Below are positions 11,383 to 22,430 of a stretch of DNA of 64,000 nt, piece by piece. The translations under genes were made by a program, and so were the position numbers. This stretch comes from Fasciola hepatica. Taxonomy: Eukaryota; Platyhelminthes; Trematoda; Plagiorchiida; Fasciolidae. The DNA lies in assembly GCA_948099385.1 (NCBI GenBank), contig CANUEZ040000002.1, forward strand, positions 2,362,001 to 2,426,000, in the 5' to 3' direction. The notes below the pieces were generated by a model. It was not told the DNA's origin and made no database searches. It saw nothing but the letters and a program-made list of their open reading frames with translations. The stretch's first letter is position 1; each line of letters begins with the position of its first letter.

Positions 11383-11865
11383 TTAGTGTGCCGGTGGCTG
11401 AACGTAAAAAGGCGTGGCGTGATTCACTCGCGAATTATGACCCTCAACAGCGAGAGTGGTCTGACGATCCACCACTCTGCGGCGCCGTGCATCAACTAAA
11501 AAGTCAAAGTGCTGCAGGAAGTCAATGCCCAGAATTGGGTATGGGACGTCGGCGATGATGAATACCCAACGAAAATTACGCTTTAAACCCAAGTTCAATG
11601 TGAGCGACCACTGGCCAAACGTTGGGATGGCCGTTCCATTGGCAGTGCGTAGTGTTTGGGCCTACGGTGTGCTATTGTCGTCTTTCGCTCGGGGGAGGAC
11701 GCTCACTTCGGCACCGGTATCTACAAGGAATAGGATATTTGAAATGATGTCCCTTACGTTCAAAAGGCGACTGTTGGTCCGACACCCGGCTTCGTGGGTC
11801 GCCACCACGGGCCGGGGGTTTAGTTTCCCTAATGAGCACCGGGAAACGTACACCCTCGTTCGCAT
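11383..11865 (-). pseudogene. pol: Gypsy copy 2 aspartic protease region of pol, split by a stop
   Basis: Identical arrangement to copy 1: DTGAEVSVLP active site, in-frame TAG at 11662-11664, ILGIDFL motif, TAA at 11383-11385. Same frame as pol, and overlapping the gag frame by 37 bases (11829-11865). Confidence 0.88.
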
Positions 11866-12641
11866 CGTTTGGCTCCCTCACCGAAGCGACTGTGGTATTT
11901 ACAATACCCTTCTTTTGAAGAACCGACGAAACGGCGTCGCAATGACGGACTATGGAGCCTAGGTGAGCGTGCGCGGTGCCGCTCCTGTGACCCACTTCTA
12001 ACTGCTAGGCGTTGCAGGCTCGCGTCAATTCTAGACAAAACTGACGCGAGTTCGTTAAATGTTGGCAAGGCAGGCACCGTTGCGACGGACGGCCTGGTTA
12101 CTCCAGCCACAGCGGGGTTGTATCGTGACATAATGTCATCAGCTATTGCTGCAGTTTCCTCCAGCGAGCATTTGCGCGTGGCACTTAGTAAAACTGGAAT
12201 GTCATGCGGCAAACGTTGCAGCCAAAGTTCCCTCAAGAGCGGGTCCTCGCCTATTGTCGGTCCTCTCAAACGCTGCATCTCAAGCAGCAGTTCGGAGGGC
12301 TTCCTACTTCCAAGCTCAACGTTTTGAAGTTGTTGCATACGTTGATCTTGCGTTGGGGTCGTGCGGGCAATGACAGCCTCCTTTAAAGCCTCATAGCTTC
12401 GGGAAGAGATTATTACGTCCCTTACTTGCATTGTGACCTCTGGCGGGAGGCGGCCTGCTACCCACCTGAAACGGCTGGCGTCGCTGGTTATACGGCAGTT
12501 TTCGAATTCTAACTCGACCAACGTGAACCAGAGTTCTGGATCAGCAGGTGTGAATGCCGGTATGTGCAGCGTGACCGCCCCAACGGTGGGGTCTGAGCAG
12601 GGTTTCCGTTCAGTACACATAGCGATTGCTTTATCGAACAC
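11829..12641 (-). CDS. gag: Gypsy copy 2 Gag (capsid/nucleocapsid)
   Basis: 270 intact codons, differing from copy 1 at three residues (Tyr/Cys near the start, Gly/Glu in the middle, Glu/Ala before the basic linker). Ends in the same Cys/His cluster. With copy 1, this is one of only two unbroken protein frames of the Gypsy block. Confidence 0.88.
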   Translation of the reverse strand: MFDKAIAMCTERKPCSDPTVGAVTLHIPAFTPADPELWFTLVELEFENCRITSDASRFRWVAGRLPPEVTMQVRDVIISSRSYEALKEAVIARTTPTQDQRMQQLQNVELGSRKPSELLLEMQRLRGPTIGEDPLLRELWLQRLPHDIPVLLSATRKCSLEETAAIADDIMSRYNPAVAGVTRPSVATVPALPTFNELASVLSRIDASLQRLAVRSGSQERHRARSPRLHSPSLRRRFVGSSKEGYCKYHSRFGEGAKRCERGCTFPGAH

Positions 12642-12858
12642 AGACGGGAAAAGAAACCAACGATCAATGGGGCACTATAATCTTCGCGAGAAAAGAACAA
12701 AAATCACGACGAACTAGACACCAAAAATATGTATGGACAAAAAAATTATTTGGTAAACCGACCAAAAAAATCAACAGATAGGGAAACAATAAAACACAAA
12801 AACGTACGCAGACGGGACCTTCAACGGTAGAAAACAAAGAAACTCACGTGACCTGAGG

Positions 12859-12876
12859 ATCACGTCGGGCTCACCA
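12859..12876 (-). other. Gypsy copy 2 primer-binding site, probably tRNA-Trp
   Basis: Same 18 bases and same 2-bp spacing to the LTR as in copy 1. Confidence 0.8.
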
Positions 12877-12878
12877 AT

Positions 12879-13186
12879 TGTAAGGTTGATCAGACCTTAC
12901 TTCGCGGTTTCCTTAGTAAATGCGTGCTTCGGTCCTTTGTACTGCGTGGACCACCTGCACGTTACCCTAACGTGCGGCACTGCACAAATATGTTAACCAG
13001 AACAGTATTATCCACGACCCGTGAGAACGAGAAGGCGATTAGGAGAGACAGTGGTTAGCGTGTATTTGGGAGCGTGCGTGAGAGCGTGCGCAAGAGCAAC
13101 GGTCAAATGGCCACCGCGCTTGGCAGTCAGCGTTCAGTTAAACAATAAACGTGGTAAAAGTATGAACGAAGATGGCGACCGCTGCA
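12879..13186 (-). repeat. Gypsy LTR 3 (right outer; 5' LTR of copy 2)
   Basis: 308 bp, TG...CA ends. Differs from LTRs 1 and 2 at two sites at its outer end (GACCGCTGCA instead of AACCGCTACA). Immediately followed by AACT, the right copy of the target duplication, and then by LINE B ORF2. Confidence 0.93.
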
Positions 13187-13190
13187 AACT

Positions 13191-16099
13191 CACATCCAGT
13201 CTTCCGGCATGGATGACCCGCCCATTGGTCACCGCCTTACCACGCACACCCTGGCTACCAAATCCACTGACGCCTCAAAGCCTCCTACAGAAATGCTTAC
13301 CACAGCACTACTCAACTCCCGTTCCATCTTGAACAAGCTTTCTGCTATAAAAAGACTGACTGTCGTCCACAACTTCGACATAATCCTGATTACTGAGACT
13401 TGGCTCACCGAGAACATACCTTCTGACCAAATATCACTGATCGGTTATCAAACCTTCAGGACTCAACGAATCTACCGCCGCGGTGGAGGTTGCATGGGGT
13501 ATGTCAAGAGCAGCCTATCTGCCACCCTACTGGAAAATACCGTGCTGGCAAATGTTGAAGATTCTATATGGTTTACAATTTCTTTATGCCAGATGAACAT
13601 AGTTGTAGGTTGTATATATCGACCCCCCAGAAACGACACTTCCACATTCAATCCCATCATAGATGCGTTTAATTACATCGCTGACCTGCCATTTGGAGGT
13701 AAATTTATAGCAGGCGACTTCAATGCCCCGGGCGTAAACTGGTCCTCCTTTTCTGCCCCCTACAAGTATTTGCAATTTGCCTCATGCATTCGCCTGGGCC
13801 AGTGGGCCCAACATGAAAAGCAACCCACCCGAAAGAATAACATTCTTGATCTGATATTCACCCTGGGTCTCACAAACGTCTCTGCCTCCGTACTAAACGG
13901 CTACACAGGCAGCGACCATAAAATCTTTAGTTGCAGATTTCAAGTCAAGCCACGTACTGTTAGCCTACCATGTAACGGTCCCTCCTTCCGTCGCTTTAAG
14001 TGGGACCATATCCCCTCTTAAATTCGCTCCAGAAACTGGGACTAGTTCTTCCTAACAGCAAATCCCCAGTTCGCCGCTGACCTCCTCTACTCAAGTTTAC
14101 ACTCATGCATCGAAAACATATCACGCCCCTACAATCCATCCAGACCAGCAGGTTACCATATAGTCAGGCTAAAGCAGAAACACGACGAGTTCCGACGGCA
14201 GTACCAAAGAAATAGAGATTTTCCTACAGTCTTCAGACTGGAACGCCTCTATCACGAAATCCACCGCAAGGCCCGTGACCTACAACTAATGCAAGAAACC
14301 GAAGCGTTACGCCACCCAGACAAATCTCAAGAGCTAGCCCGGCTACACAGGGCTCGTGCCCCAAAATCAACTCGATGCATAAAACAGATCATCCATTTGG
14401 ATAACCTCATAACCTCACCTCGAAAGATAGCTGACACGTTTAATACTTTCTTCACAACCACCGTGTCCCTCAGTCCATCGTGTACCCAGTTTGTCACCCC
14501 GTCTGTCACAAACTCCTCACTTAGTTCTATCACGGTTACCACTACGGATATAAATAGATACATTCACACCTTCAAACCGACCTACTACCCCGGTCCTGAC
14601 AGCCTACCGTCAGCAATATTCGCTCTAGGCGGCCCGGATATTCCCCTACTACTACTAAACCTATACAATTTATCTCTGCAAACCGGGACCTTCCCCAGCT
14701 AATGGAAGAAATCCATTATTATCCCCAGGCACAAGAAAGGCGCAGTGCATGACATTGCCAATTACCGCCCGATTAATCATATGCCAGTGATCTCGAGGCT
14801 GCTAGAAAAAGTCGTAAAACACTACCTGACCGACTACCTTTCTGCACATAAGCTCATCAGCCCAAGACAGCACGGATTTCTCAAATAACGGTCGTGTTCA
14901 ACCTGCCAATTTGACTTTCTGAATCTGGTAACAACAGCTGCCGACAAAGACAGAGCACTCGTCATCATCTATCTTGATATGACAAAAGCCTTCGACAGAG
15001 TGCCACATCTGCAGTTACTCAACAAGATTAGGGGATACAGTATTGAAAACCCCCTACTCATTTGGTTTAAATCCTATCTACAAGACCGTCGCCAAGTTAC
15101 CTGCATCAACGGTCAGATATCAGACCCCCACCCAGTAAACAGCGGGGTTATCCAAGGCAGTGTTCTAGGACCACTGCTGTTCTTACTATATATAAACGTG
15201 TCATCTCTTATGGCGAAATTTCCTTGTTTGCCGATGATATGAAGATAGTCTACGAATTCGAACGAGGAAACCTACCTATAGCACTGAATAACATCATGGT
15301 CGACGTACAGTCCTTATTCTCCTGGTGTGATCGCTGGAAAATGGAATTTTCAGTGAACAAAAGCAGTTATCTCTCGCTAAACTGCAACATTTCTTATGAT
15401 ACGCTTAAGATTGGCGGTGTCTCACTCCCATATTCCCCAACAATTAGAGACCTTGGACTGCAATATTCTTACACTTTCAATTTCTCTGAACACACTTCCT
15501 ACATAACTGCACGGGCAAATAAGTCCCTTGGCTTGTTGCAGAGAAATTTTCTTCTCACGAACAGTAAGTGAGAGATATACAAAACTAATATTCGCCCAAC
15601 CCTAGAGTACTGTACACTTGTGTTCTCGAATATGCATAAACGTGACATTATCGATATTGGGAATGTACAGCGTCCATTTACCAAAAAACTGTTTCGGCCT
15701 TCTACGGCCCTGACCTACAGACAGCGGTGTACACTCCTGCGGCTTGATCCCCTATGGCTTAGGAGAATAAAACTCAACCTCGCATTTTTGTTTACTTTGC
15801 TCCACAAACAAGCTGTATCCTCCAGCCAAGTTCAGTTTGGTATAAACTCGACACATCAGCTGCGTAATAGGGAACACCGTCTAACGATCCCTACTTCTCG
15901 GAAGTCCTCAAGGCAAAACTTCTTCCTCCTGAAATATGCAACTCTGTGGAATAAACTCCCAGCTGATGTACGTTCTGTAGATTCCCTAATTATGCTTAAG
16001 TCTAGACTACACGTAGCTCTGGACATCCGAAAACCGACAGCTCTTACGAATCCTTATATGTCTTTTGACAGAGCTTATGAGGAAAGCGTTGGATACTAA
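13191..16099 (+). pseudogene. LINE B ORF2: APE-type endonuclease and reverse transcriptase, multiple stops
   Basis: Endonuclease at 13209-14021 shows LNSRSILNKL, ILITETWL, CIYRPP, IAGDFNAPG and GSDHKIF, the metal-binding and catalytic motifs of apurinic-type LINE endonucleases that nick the target. RT follows with YLDMTKAFDRVP, NSGVIQGSVLGPLLFLLYIN and FADD (15227-15238). In-frame stops lie at 14019, 14043, 14700, 14886 and 15569, and a frameshift at about 15195-15215, just before FADD. The C-terminus has LRLDPLWLR and ends at 16099. The upstream half is 2248-2622, beyond the Gypsy block. Confidence 0.9.
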
Positions 16100-18923
16100 C
16101 CCGAACCCTTGATAATCTGGGATGTGCCATACCATTCGCCGTAGTTGCCATCACCCAAGCCTAAACCTACCAGTTTACAATGCCTAAACATAATAACTCT
16201 CATGACTGAGGCCAGTGCTTCAGAAGTCGTATTTGATTATATGAAATACCACTGGAAGCATGAAAGATAGTCTTCGAACATTTCCAGTGCCGATTATTAT
16301 TAGGTTTTTGCCTGTCTCTAACCCAAGACGCAGCACCTGTCACACTCCTCAACCTCCATCCAGTAGTCACCATTAGACATTCACAGCTCAAATTCTGTTC
16401 CTATCACAGAACTCTAGCATCCTCCACGATTGGCCTATACAACATTTGATACTTAGCCAGCAAAACTACTAACCATCTGTGGATTGTACCGACGAATCAC
16501 GTTGTTAGTGCCGCAAGTTGTACCCCATCTTTGTGCAGACTGGCGTTGTGTTGAACATAAACCCCATCGGATAATCGCAGGCTGTGGTTGACCCTACCAC
16601 CCCTGCATTTGTTGTCCCATGTAAACGGCCTGGGTGTTCTGACTTCACGGATAAGGCGATTGTTAGCGCGGCACTTCTGCAAACATTCCTGACCGTGATG
16701 GTCTCCCTGCACAGAATTGACCACCAATAAGACATGAACACCAAAAAGTAAGAGATTGGCACAAAAAAGTGAGAGAAAAACATACCCCACTGTTTTGTCT
16801 TCCAGGCACACCAGCCTTGTCACATGTGACCCATGTCTCCGGGTTGTAGTGTTGCCACGGATTGACTGGTGTGGTTGACCTACTCCCAAAGCGGCTTGTT
16901 ACATGCGGTCCATGTTTCGGTCGGAGCGTGGGAGTTGTGGTCGCCCACCAAAAGCAGCTCCGCCTTCTCTGACAGCCAGATACCTGACTGTGATAAAACC
17001 ATTAAAAAAAAATAAGAACGTCTACAAAAGTGTGGATCATTCTTGGAGCGCCACGTGCTGGATGCCAGTAGTTGTGTATCGTGCTACCTCCCTACCTGAA
17101 GCTGGCCCTTGTGCCGCCAACCATGAGCACCGAATGTAGACCGTTAGAGTTTGCTTCCCTAACGAAAAATCGGACGCACCACTCACGGTTCCTCAAACCA
17201 GTCCTCATATCGGTGTAGTCCCGCTTTGCAGTACGATAACAACGAAAAAGATACCACGGTAACCATGCAATCATATCCACATCAGATTTCCTTGCTCACA
17301 CTGGAGCTTAATCTCAGTGCGATAGCACTATCGAGGAAGAGCATAGATGAACTCACGTCAATGTTCCAAGGCAAGTGACCAATTACCTCTAATGTATCAC
17401 TAACGTCACCCCAATAGTTCCTTCTAATTTGACTCCTCAGTATAGAATAACCACTATACCGAAAGAGACAGTAACAGCGTAGCGCCGCGCAAACAGTATG
17501 TTAGTCCTACTCGCTCAGTCTGTTATTTCAAACCTATCCTATCGCCTCGTTGCTAAACTACGTTCTGCGTAAGCAAACGGTATTGAGGGTTATCATTACT
17601 AACCACTCTTAACCGTAAAGGCCTAGGTCTTTTATTAGTATCCCAGCGATGCCGTGCTCACGGGCAAATCATAAATCCTTTGAAATGCATACACAGTTAC
17701 CAAGCCAGTGTGCGCAACTTCGTCGGCCTGCAACAGTATAGTTCAAATCCATTGCGAGCCTATTTTACCCATGCCCCACTCACATAGATCTAACCAATCC
17801 ATCGTTTATTGTCTTCATATATTGTCATAACCCACAGCTGGAACCACGTCCAGACTTCAAATCCCCCTTTATTCCAGGTTCGTTGTCTCCCACCATCTCA
17901 GTCGCCAAACTGGCTAACCAAGGATGCCTCTTTTACTCGTACGGACAGAGACTCAAGTAGAACCTACCATAGCAACTGGGACCGAAATCAAACCACACAA
18001 CAGGAGATACCCCAAATTGCTTATCAGATCGTTCGGCATCTCAAACGCAACCAACACGAATTCCAGTTTACGCGCATGCCGCTAATATACAGCCACACTC
18101 GGCTGATTGACCGACACATACTTTGCCCCGCCAGACATAACTTACGCATTCGATGCTGTACGTTACCAGAAATGACGCTGAATAACACTGAAGGCAAATG
18201 CGTCAGTACATGCATATATATTTGTCAGTGAAACAGCATAATAACTCTGAAGTCCATGCGGAGATTTCCCACTTTATCATCCATTACCACTGTTTATTTT
18301 TCCTACGACCCGTAGCCGGCTGAAAATTGACTCTCCAGTTGCGCTTTCTTATTTCAGAATGGTATATGTTAATGATCCTGAATCTAAACTCACCTATTTA
18401 TGGACTGCTGTTTCTCCCACATCCACCAGTTCACTTTCACGAAATTGGCCTCATGTCCCCTTGATTCAAAACTCATTTCGTTTATCGAACTCCGGTAAAC
18501 CCGTCATTCAGTGTCTGCATTGTCTTCATGGATCGCTATCCCCTTCGTATGCGTCGATTTTCCCCCGTTTTCTTCTTGTTCAAAATTTACTCCATCTGCA
18601 GAACCTTAGTTGGCCTCCGGTTTCCTTGGCTTGCATCATTCTTGTTCATAACGCCTCCTTAGCACTGCGTTACCGATTTTTTCGATGTATCCACCGCGCA
18701 CCACTGCCTAGCCCATATTCGAAACCGGTTCAAAAGTGCCGCGCAAACCATTTTCAGAGTGATCCATTCAAAATGTTGCTGTCTTTGTTTTTCCATCTCT
18801 GATACTCTTGACTTTCATACTTAGAATTTGTGAATATTTCATATTATTGAGTAACTTGCTACACCATGATCATGCGTTAGCGCGTGCGTCTCGACCATGG
18901 TCCAGAAATATACCAGTATTATA
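16100..18923. other. Unassigned 2.8 kb between LINE B ORF2 and LINE C
   Basis: May be the 3' UTR of LINE B, but I see neither the CGAAATAAAC box nor a microsatellite tail nor the conserved 3' UTR module found in the other LINEs. Open frames at 16497-16889 (minus, see separate entry) and 18359-18802 (plus, 147 codons, Ser/Leu/Pro-rich) are present; the second has no family motif and its composition is that expected of pyrimidine-rich non-coding DNA. The segment ends where similarity of LINE C to LINE G begins. Confidence 0.5.
16497..16889 (-). CDS. Unrecognised 130-codon open frame with a hydrophobic segment
   Basis: I do not recognise this product. The frame has a central hydrophobic run (VFLSLFCANLLLFGVHVLLVV) that could be a membrane span, flanked by polar, Arg/His-rich parts with four cysteines. 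An overlapping frame of 92 codons (16505-16783) is also open, which weakens the case. No promoter, splice site or partner exon can be assigned. It could be an exon of a host gene, part of an unknown repeat, or chance. Confidence 0.2.
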   Translation of the reverse strand: MGVGQPHQSIRGNTTTRRHGSHVTRLVCLEDKTVGYVFLSLFCANLLLFGVHVLLVVNSVQGDHHGQECLQKCRANNRLIREVRTPRPFTWDNKCRGGRVNHSLRLSDGVYVQHNASLHKDGVQLAALTT

Positions 18924-19771
18924 GGGTAATACGCCATGGCACCGGGTTTCTATTCTCCGATGATATCATGATTGTATATTCATTTGAACCCCATACCTTG
19001 ACCTACACCCTCACCAAAATAGCCGACGACGTAAAGGCTCTTGACATATGGTGCAACACTTGGAAAATGAGCTTCTTCTCTGCTAAGAGTGCTATCCTCA
19101 CGTGTAAAAGTCAAATTCCCCCCAAATCCCTCGCCTTGAACGGCTCATACATTCCCACTACTCCGCTGGCACGAGATCTCGGTCTACAATATTCTTGCAC
19201 GTTCCCCTTTCAAAAACAAGCCACCTACCAGGTGGCTAAGACTAAGAGGACGATAGCCCTCATCTGCAGAGCTTTTAGGATGCGCGACAGCCAGCTTCTG
19301 ATCTTTAAATCCCACGCCAGGTCGCAGCTCGAGTACTGCTCTCTGGTATACACTCACATGCACAAATCTGACAGACTTGCGATCGAGGGAGTTCAGCGAT
19401 CCTTCACCAGGCACGTATTCGGCTCATCATTCCCCTTGAATTACAAAGAGGGATGTGAGCTACTAAGGCTTGAACCCCTATGGCTACGACGTACGAAACC
19501 CAATCTTCATCCTCTATTCAACCTCCTACATTCTAGGGCGCATACGTCCATCACTGATCTATGTTTCGCTCAAGACGCACCCTACCCTCTCCGTAACCGA
19601 AATCATACTACTAAGGTTCCATACTCCAGGACAAAACTAAGAGAAAGCTTCCTAATCACCGTCTTTTCCCACATTTGGAACAGACTTCCTGAAGACACCC
19701 GGGCCTGCCTTTTCAAAAATTGTCTTTACAAAATATTTAGATGTCGCCAAAGTACTACAATTGACCCATAA
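18924..19771 (+). pseudogene. LINE C reverse transcriptase, C-terminal half
   Basis: The frame begins in the RT catalytic region: FLFSDDIMIVYSF, where the usual FADD is FSDD (also FSDD in LINE G). It runs without interruption to the ORF2 stop at 19769-19771, covering the thumb-like region, RDLGLQYSC and LRLEPLWLRRTK. Compared with LINE A, it continues past the point where A breaks off. Endonuclease and N-terminal RT are absent. Confidence 0.88.
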
Positions 19772-22430
19772 GTGCACCACTTTGGAACAAGCTTATGAGG
19801 TTAACCTGGATTTTCGAATAGATAAAAACGTATGACCCGGGTAACATCCTTTGCAACGTCGACGTCGCCTACCCCATATGCCTTCTCCATCTGCAGTGTA
19901 TTAGTAACCCTTAGGATGATTTACATCACTGGCACTGTTCTCGTTAGATACTCCCCAATTCACGCGCTCCAGAGTCTCCTATCTATTATCTCCATCAAAC
20001 TTAATTCGCTTTACTCGGTCCGAACTGACCCCATTCCCCTTCTTCATTTTGCCCTAATGTCCCAACACTTAATCCAATTCCGATGACCACCACTTACCTC
20101 CAAACCATCATTCTTATTCCTAGTTTTGGTCATTAATTTTGTATTCTCATCCACTCCCAATGGCTCACAGTCCTCATTCTTCCCAAAGTAGTCTGTGTCT
20201 ATATTACTAGATTTCTCTTTTCACCATTGACCTTTGGTCCTCAGCTGGGAGCATCCCAGACTGAGTCTTTCTACTGTTATGTTTCCAGACACCAACCGGC
20301 TCGCTTCTCCCTATTGACGTTTTGGAAATATCCGGAGATAATACCAGCGATTTACCCAGCCCACACTTCCGGCTGAAAATCTGGTACCCGTCCATCATTC
20401 CATCGCTCACCCACTGACCCTATTCTCCAGAATCCCCTGCGATCTCCTAGACTACGCCATCTCTACGTCTGTACGATCTCGACCAACATCACCTGTGCAA
20501 ATCCGGCCGGTGCGGGGCGTGGTCGGATTCACCACTTTGGCCGCTGCACGTCGGGTCTACGGGACGTCTGTAACGATGTGCGGGAGCAAACAGTTTGGTG
20601 GACCGCACCTCCTGCCTCCAGAAATGGTTTTCAGGTTGGATGTTCAGAGCAAGGTCAGCCTAATTCGCTAGCACCGGCAGCTGATTACCACAAAACAGAC
20701 AAAAAGAATAACATTCATATACTCAAAAGGCCGCGAATACGCTGCTATTTCCTCCAACTAACATGGACTCTTCATTGTGCTCGCCTCCAAATTCGCTTTT
20801 ATACCTAATCGCCTTTTACGTCGGCAAAATTTGCTTCCTTTGGTGCATAATTATCGCATACCCAAAACCCACCAACATTCCTGGCTCGTTGTTCCCGGGC
20901 CACTTCTCCGCGGTGTCATGCTCAACTATTCACCAGTCTTATCAGCAAACTTAACCATTCTCTAAGATGAAGCTCACCTCTTTCTGCTACTTTTACAGAT
21001 GTACCCGAAAACTAACGTACTTATTGTTGCCACTCACTTCCGTACCACAGTCTTTGAACAATATATGACACCGCGAGACATATCTCTGGAGATTCCCAAT
21101 AATCGATAATTCTGTGATTGTTTGCTCTCCCTGTCAGTTCCGTTGTTCGCCCGCTTAGGGCCGTTTCATTGCAATATTCTCATCTTGCAAGGTATCATGT
21201 CCTACATATGTACATCTGATGAGCTCATGTACCGCAGAGTTTGGTCGCGATAAAGTGGTCCACCTTTTGTAATAGACATAAACTGGCAGCCTCCTACCCA
21301 TCACTTCATCATTTTTGGCAGCTGTGTCTTTCCTACCGTTGTAGTTGAGCAACTCAGACCGATTTTTTGCCAGTTCCCAGTTTCATGTTCATGCATTATA
21401 TTCCCTTCTCCTGAAAGCACAACAATCCGCTCAAAGTCTATGTGTTTTTATCCGGCCACTTCATTCACCATCACTTTGGCAACCACCGTCCAGGTGTGTA
21501 GTCCATTTGATTCATCATACGCTCCCTCTATATCCGGCTTCCGAACTTTGCAAATCTATTCGTCGGTTGTTTCGTGCACTTCCTTTCCCATGCCCTATCC
21601 CGATAGATCATCTTGGACCCTTCCGAACCTCGATACATTCTTTTCACCGCCTGAAGTCTCTGCTAAGAAATATCAGTGTGTAAATACTCACCTGTCACTT
21701 AATTGACTATCTTTCTGGCTAGCCACGTTTCTGCCACTACCGTAGCTACGCACCACACATCTATTGTTTGTCAGTTCTTAGTTTCTTGTTGAAGCAGTAC
21801 ATTCCTTTCTTCTAAAAGTAAAAAATCCGCTTGAAGTCTAAATGTTTTTATCCGGCCACTTCCCCCACCATCACCTTGGCAACCACAGTCCAGTTTGTTG
21901 TCCTTTCGTCACACAATTGGCTCATCCGATATAAGATAATTGAACTTCACAGCTGTAATCTTCGATTGGCTTTCTTGTTCCCTATGTGTAATGCCACCAT
22001 GTTTCATCGTCTGATTATACATCGTAATTCCTCTGATACGTTGCAAAGCCCTATTGCCCGACTACTTCTACTTCGGGAATGTTTCTTTTTCACGATATCC
22101 ATGCATCCGTCAGTGCAGTTCGGTTCTCCGGCGGGACAGTCTTCCTTCCGTAGGATTTTTGTGATTCTTCACTATTCTCCATCCACTTTACACTTTGGCA
22201 GAATAACTACACCCATTCTTCAGCCGGTTGGACCATCTGACCTTGAGTTTAAATTTGACGGGCGGCACCGCAACGATTGACATGAATGCCTCCTCTTACG
22301 TTCAATAGCGTTCATATAATTGTACAGTCCCCCGATAAGTCTGCTTCAGCTTTCAGCTGTACTGTATGACCTTGCATTGAAGCTTGCTTCGGAGTTATCC
22401 GAAATAAACTATCATTGTTATTATTATTAA
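19772..22430 (+). other. LINE C 3' untranslated region
   Basis: About 2.66 kb, matched segment by segment by the reverse complement of 45479-47597 (LINE G) and more distantly by the 3' UTR of LINE F. No coding potential is seen. It is unusually long for a LINE 3' UTR. Ends in the CGAAATAAAC box and ATT-type tail. Confidence 0.75.
20221..20686 (+). repeat. Conserved LINE 3' UTR module, copy in LINE C
   Basis: Begins near CCTCAGCTGGGAGCATCCCA and ends near the GCACCGGCAGCTG stretch. The most conserved core is GACGTCTGTAACGATGTGCG. Related copies lie at 27381-27858 (D), 35570-36003 (F), 37763-38218 (E) and, inverted, 46796-47150 (G). Confidence 0.8.

Larger units (their letters stand above)
2623..13186 (-). 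mobile_element. Tandem Ty3/Gypsy retrotransposon block: LTR-internal-LTR-internal-LTR
   Basis: Three 308-bp LTRs (starts 2623, 7751, 12879) and two 4820-bp internal regions repeat with an exact period of 5128 bp; coding is on the minus strand. The block is bounded by TG...CA termini and by AACT on both sides (2619-2622 and 13187-13190), a 4-bp target duplication as is usual for Ty3/Gypsy. I count about five or six substitutions between the two internal regions. The single pair of outer target duplications shows that one element integrated and the second unit arose later, or that a tandem integrated as one piece. Confidence 0.95.
473..16099 (+). mobile_element. LINE B (CR1-like non-LTR retrotransposon), split by a tandem Gypsy insertion
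   Basis: In order: ORF1 (686-2222), ORF2 N-terminus (2248-2622), Gypsy block (2623-13186), then ORF2 endonuclease and RT (13191-16099). Leaving out the Gypsy block and one copy of the AACT target duplication makes the ORF2 reading frame continuous across the junction, which shows that the two halves were one element. The 5' boundary is uncertain and the 3' UTR is not delimited: no CGAAATAAAC box or microsatellite tail is recognised between 16100 and 18923. ORF2 carries several stops and one frameshift, so the copy is dead. Confidence 0.85.
18924..22430 (+). mobile_element. LINE C, 5'-truncated, with full 3' UTR and microsatellite tail
   Basis: Similarity to LINE G starts at about 18924, inside the RT domain just before FSDD, and the element ends with GAAATAAACTATCATTGTTATTATTATT at 22400-22430. 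5' truncation is the usual outcome of LINE target-primed integration. The 3' UTR of about 2.6 kb contains the conserved module (20221-20686) and a 398-bp spaced internal duplication (21370 and 21769). It abuts a truncated ORF1 of LINE D, so it may have inserted into D. Confidence 0.85.

Noticed and set aside
2623..13186. The tandem as a CRISPR-like or satellite array
   Set aside because: The repeating unit is a complete Gypsy element with LTR, primer-binding site, gag and pol.
21345..22280. Frames of 88-149 codons in the LINE C 3' UTR
   Set aside because: Not conserved as frames in the inverted LINE G copy.
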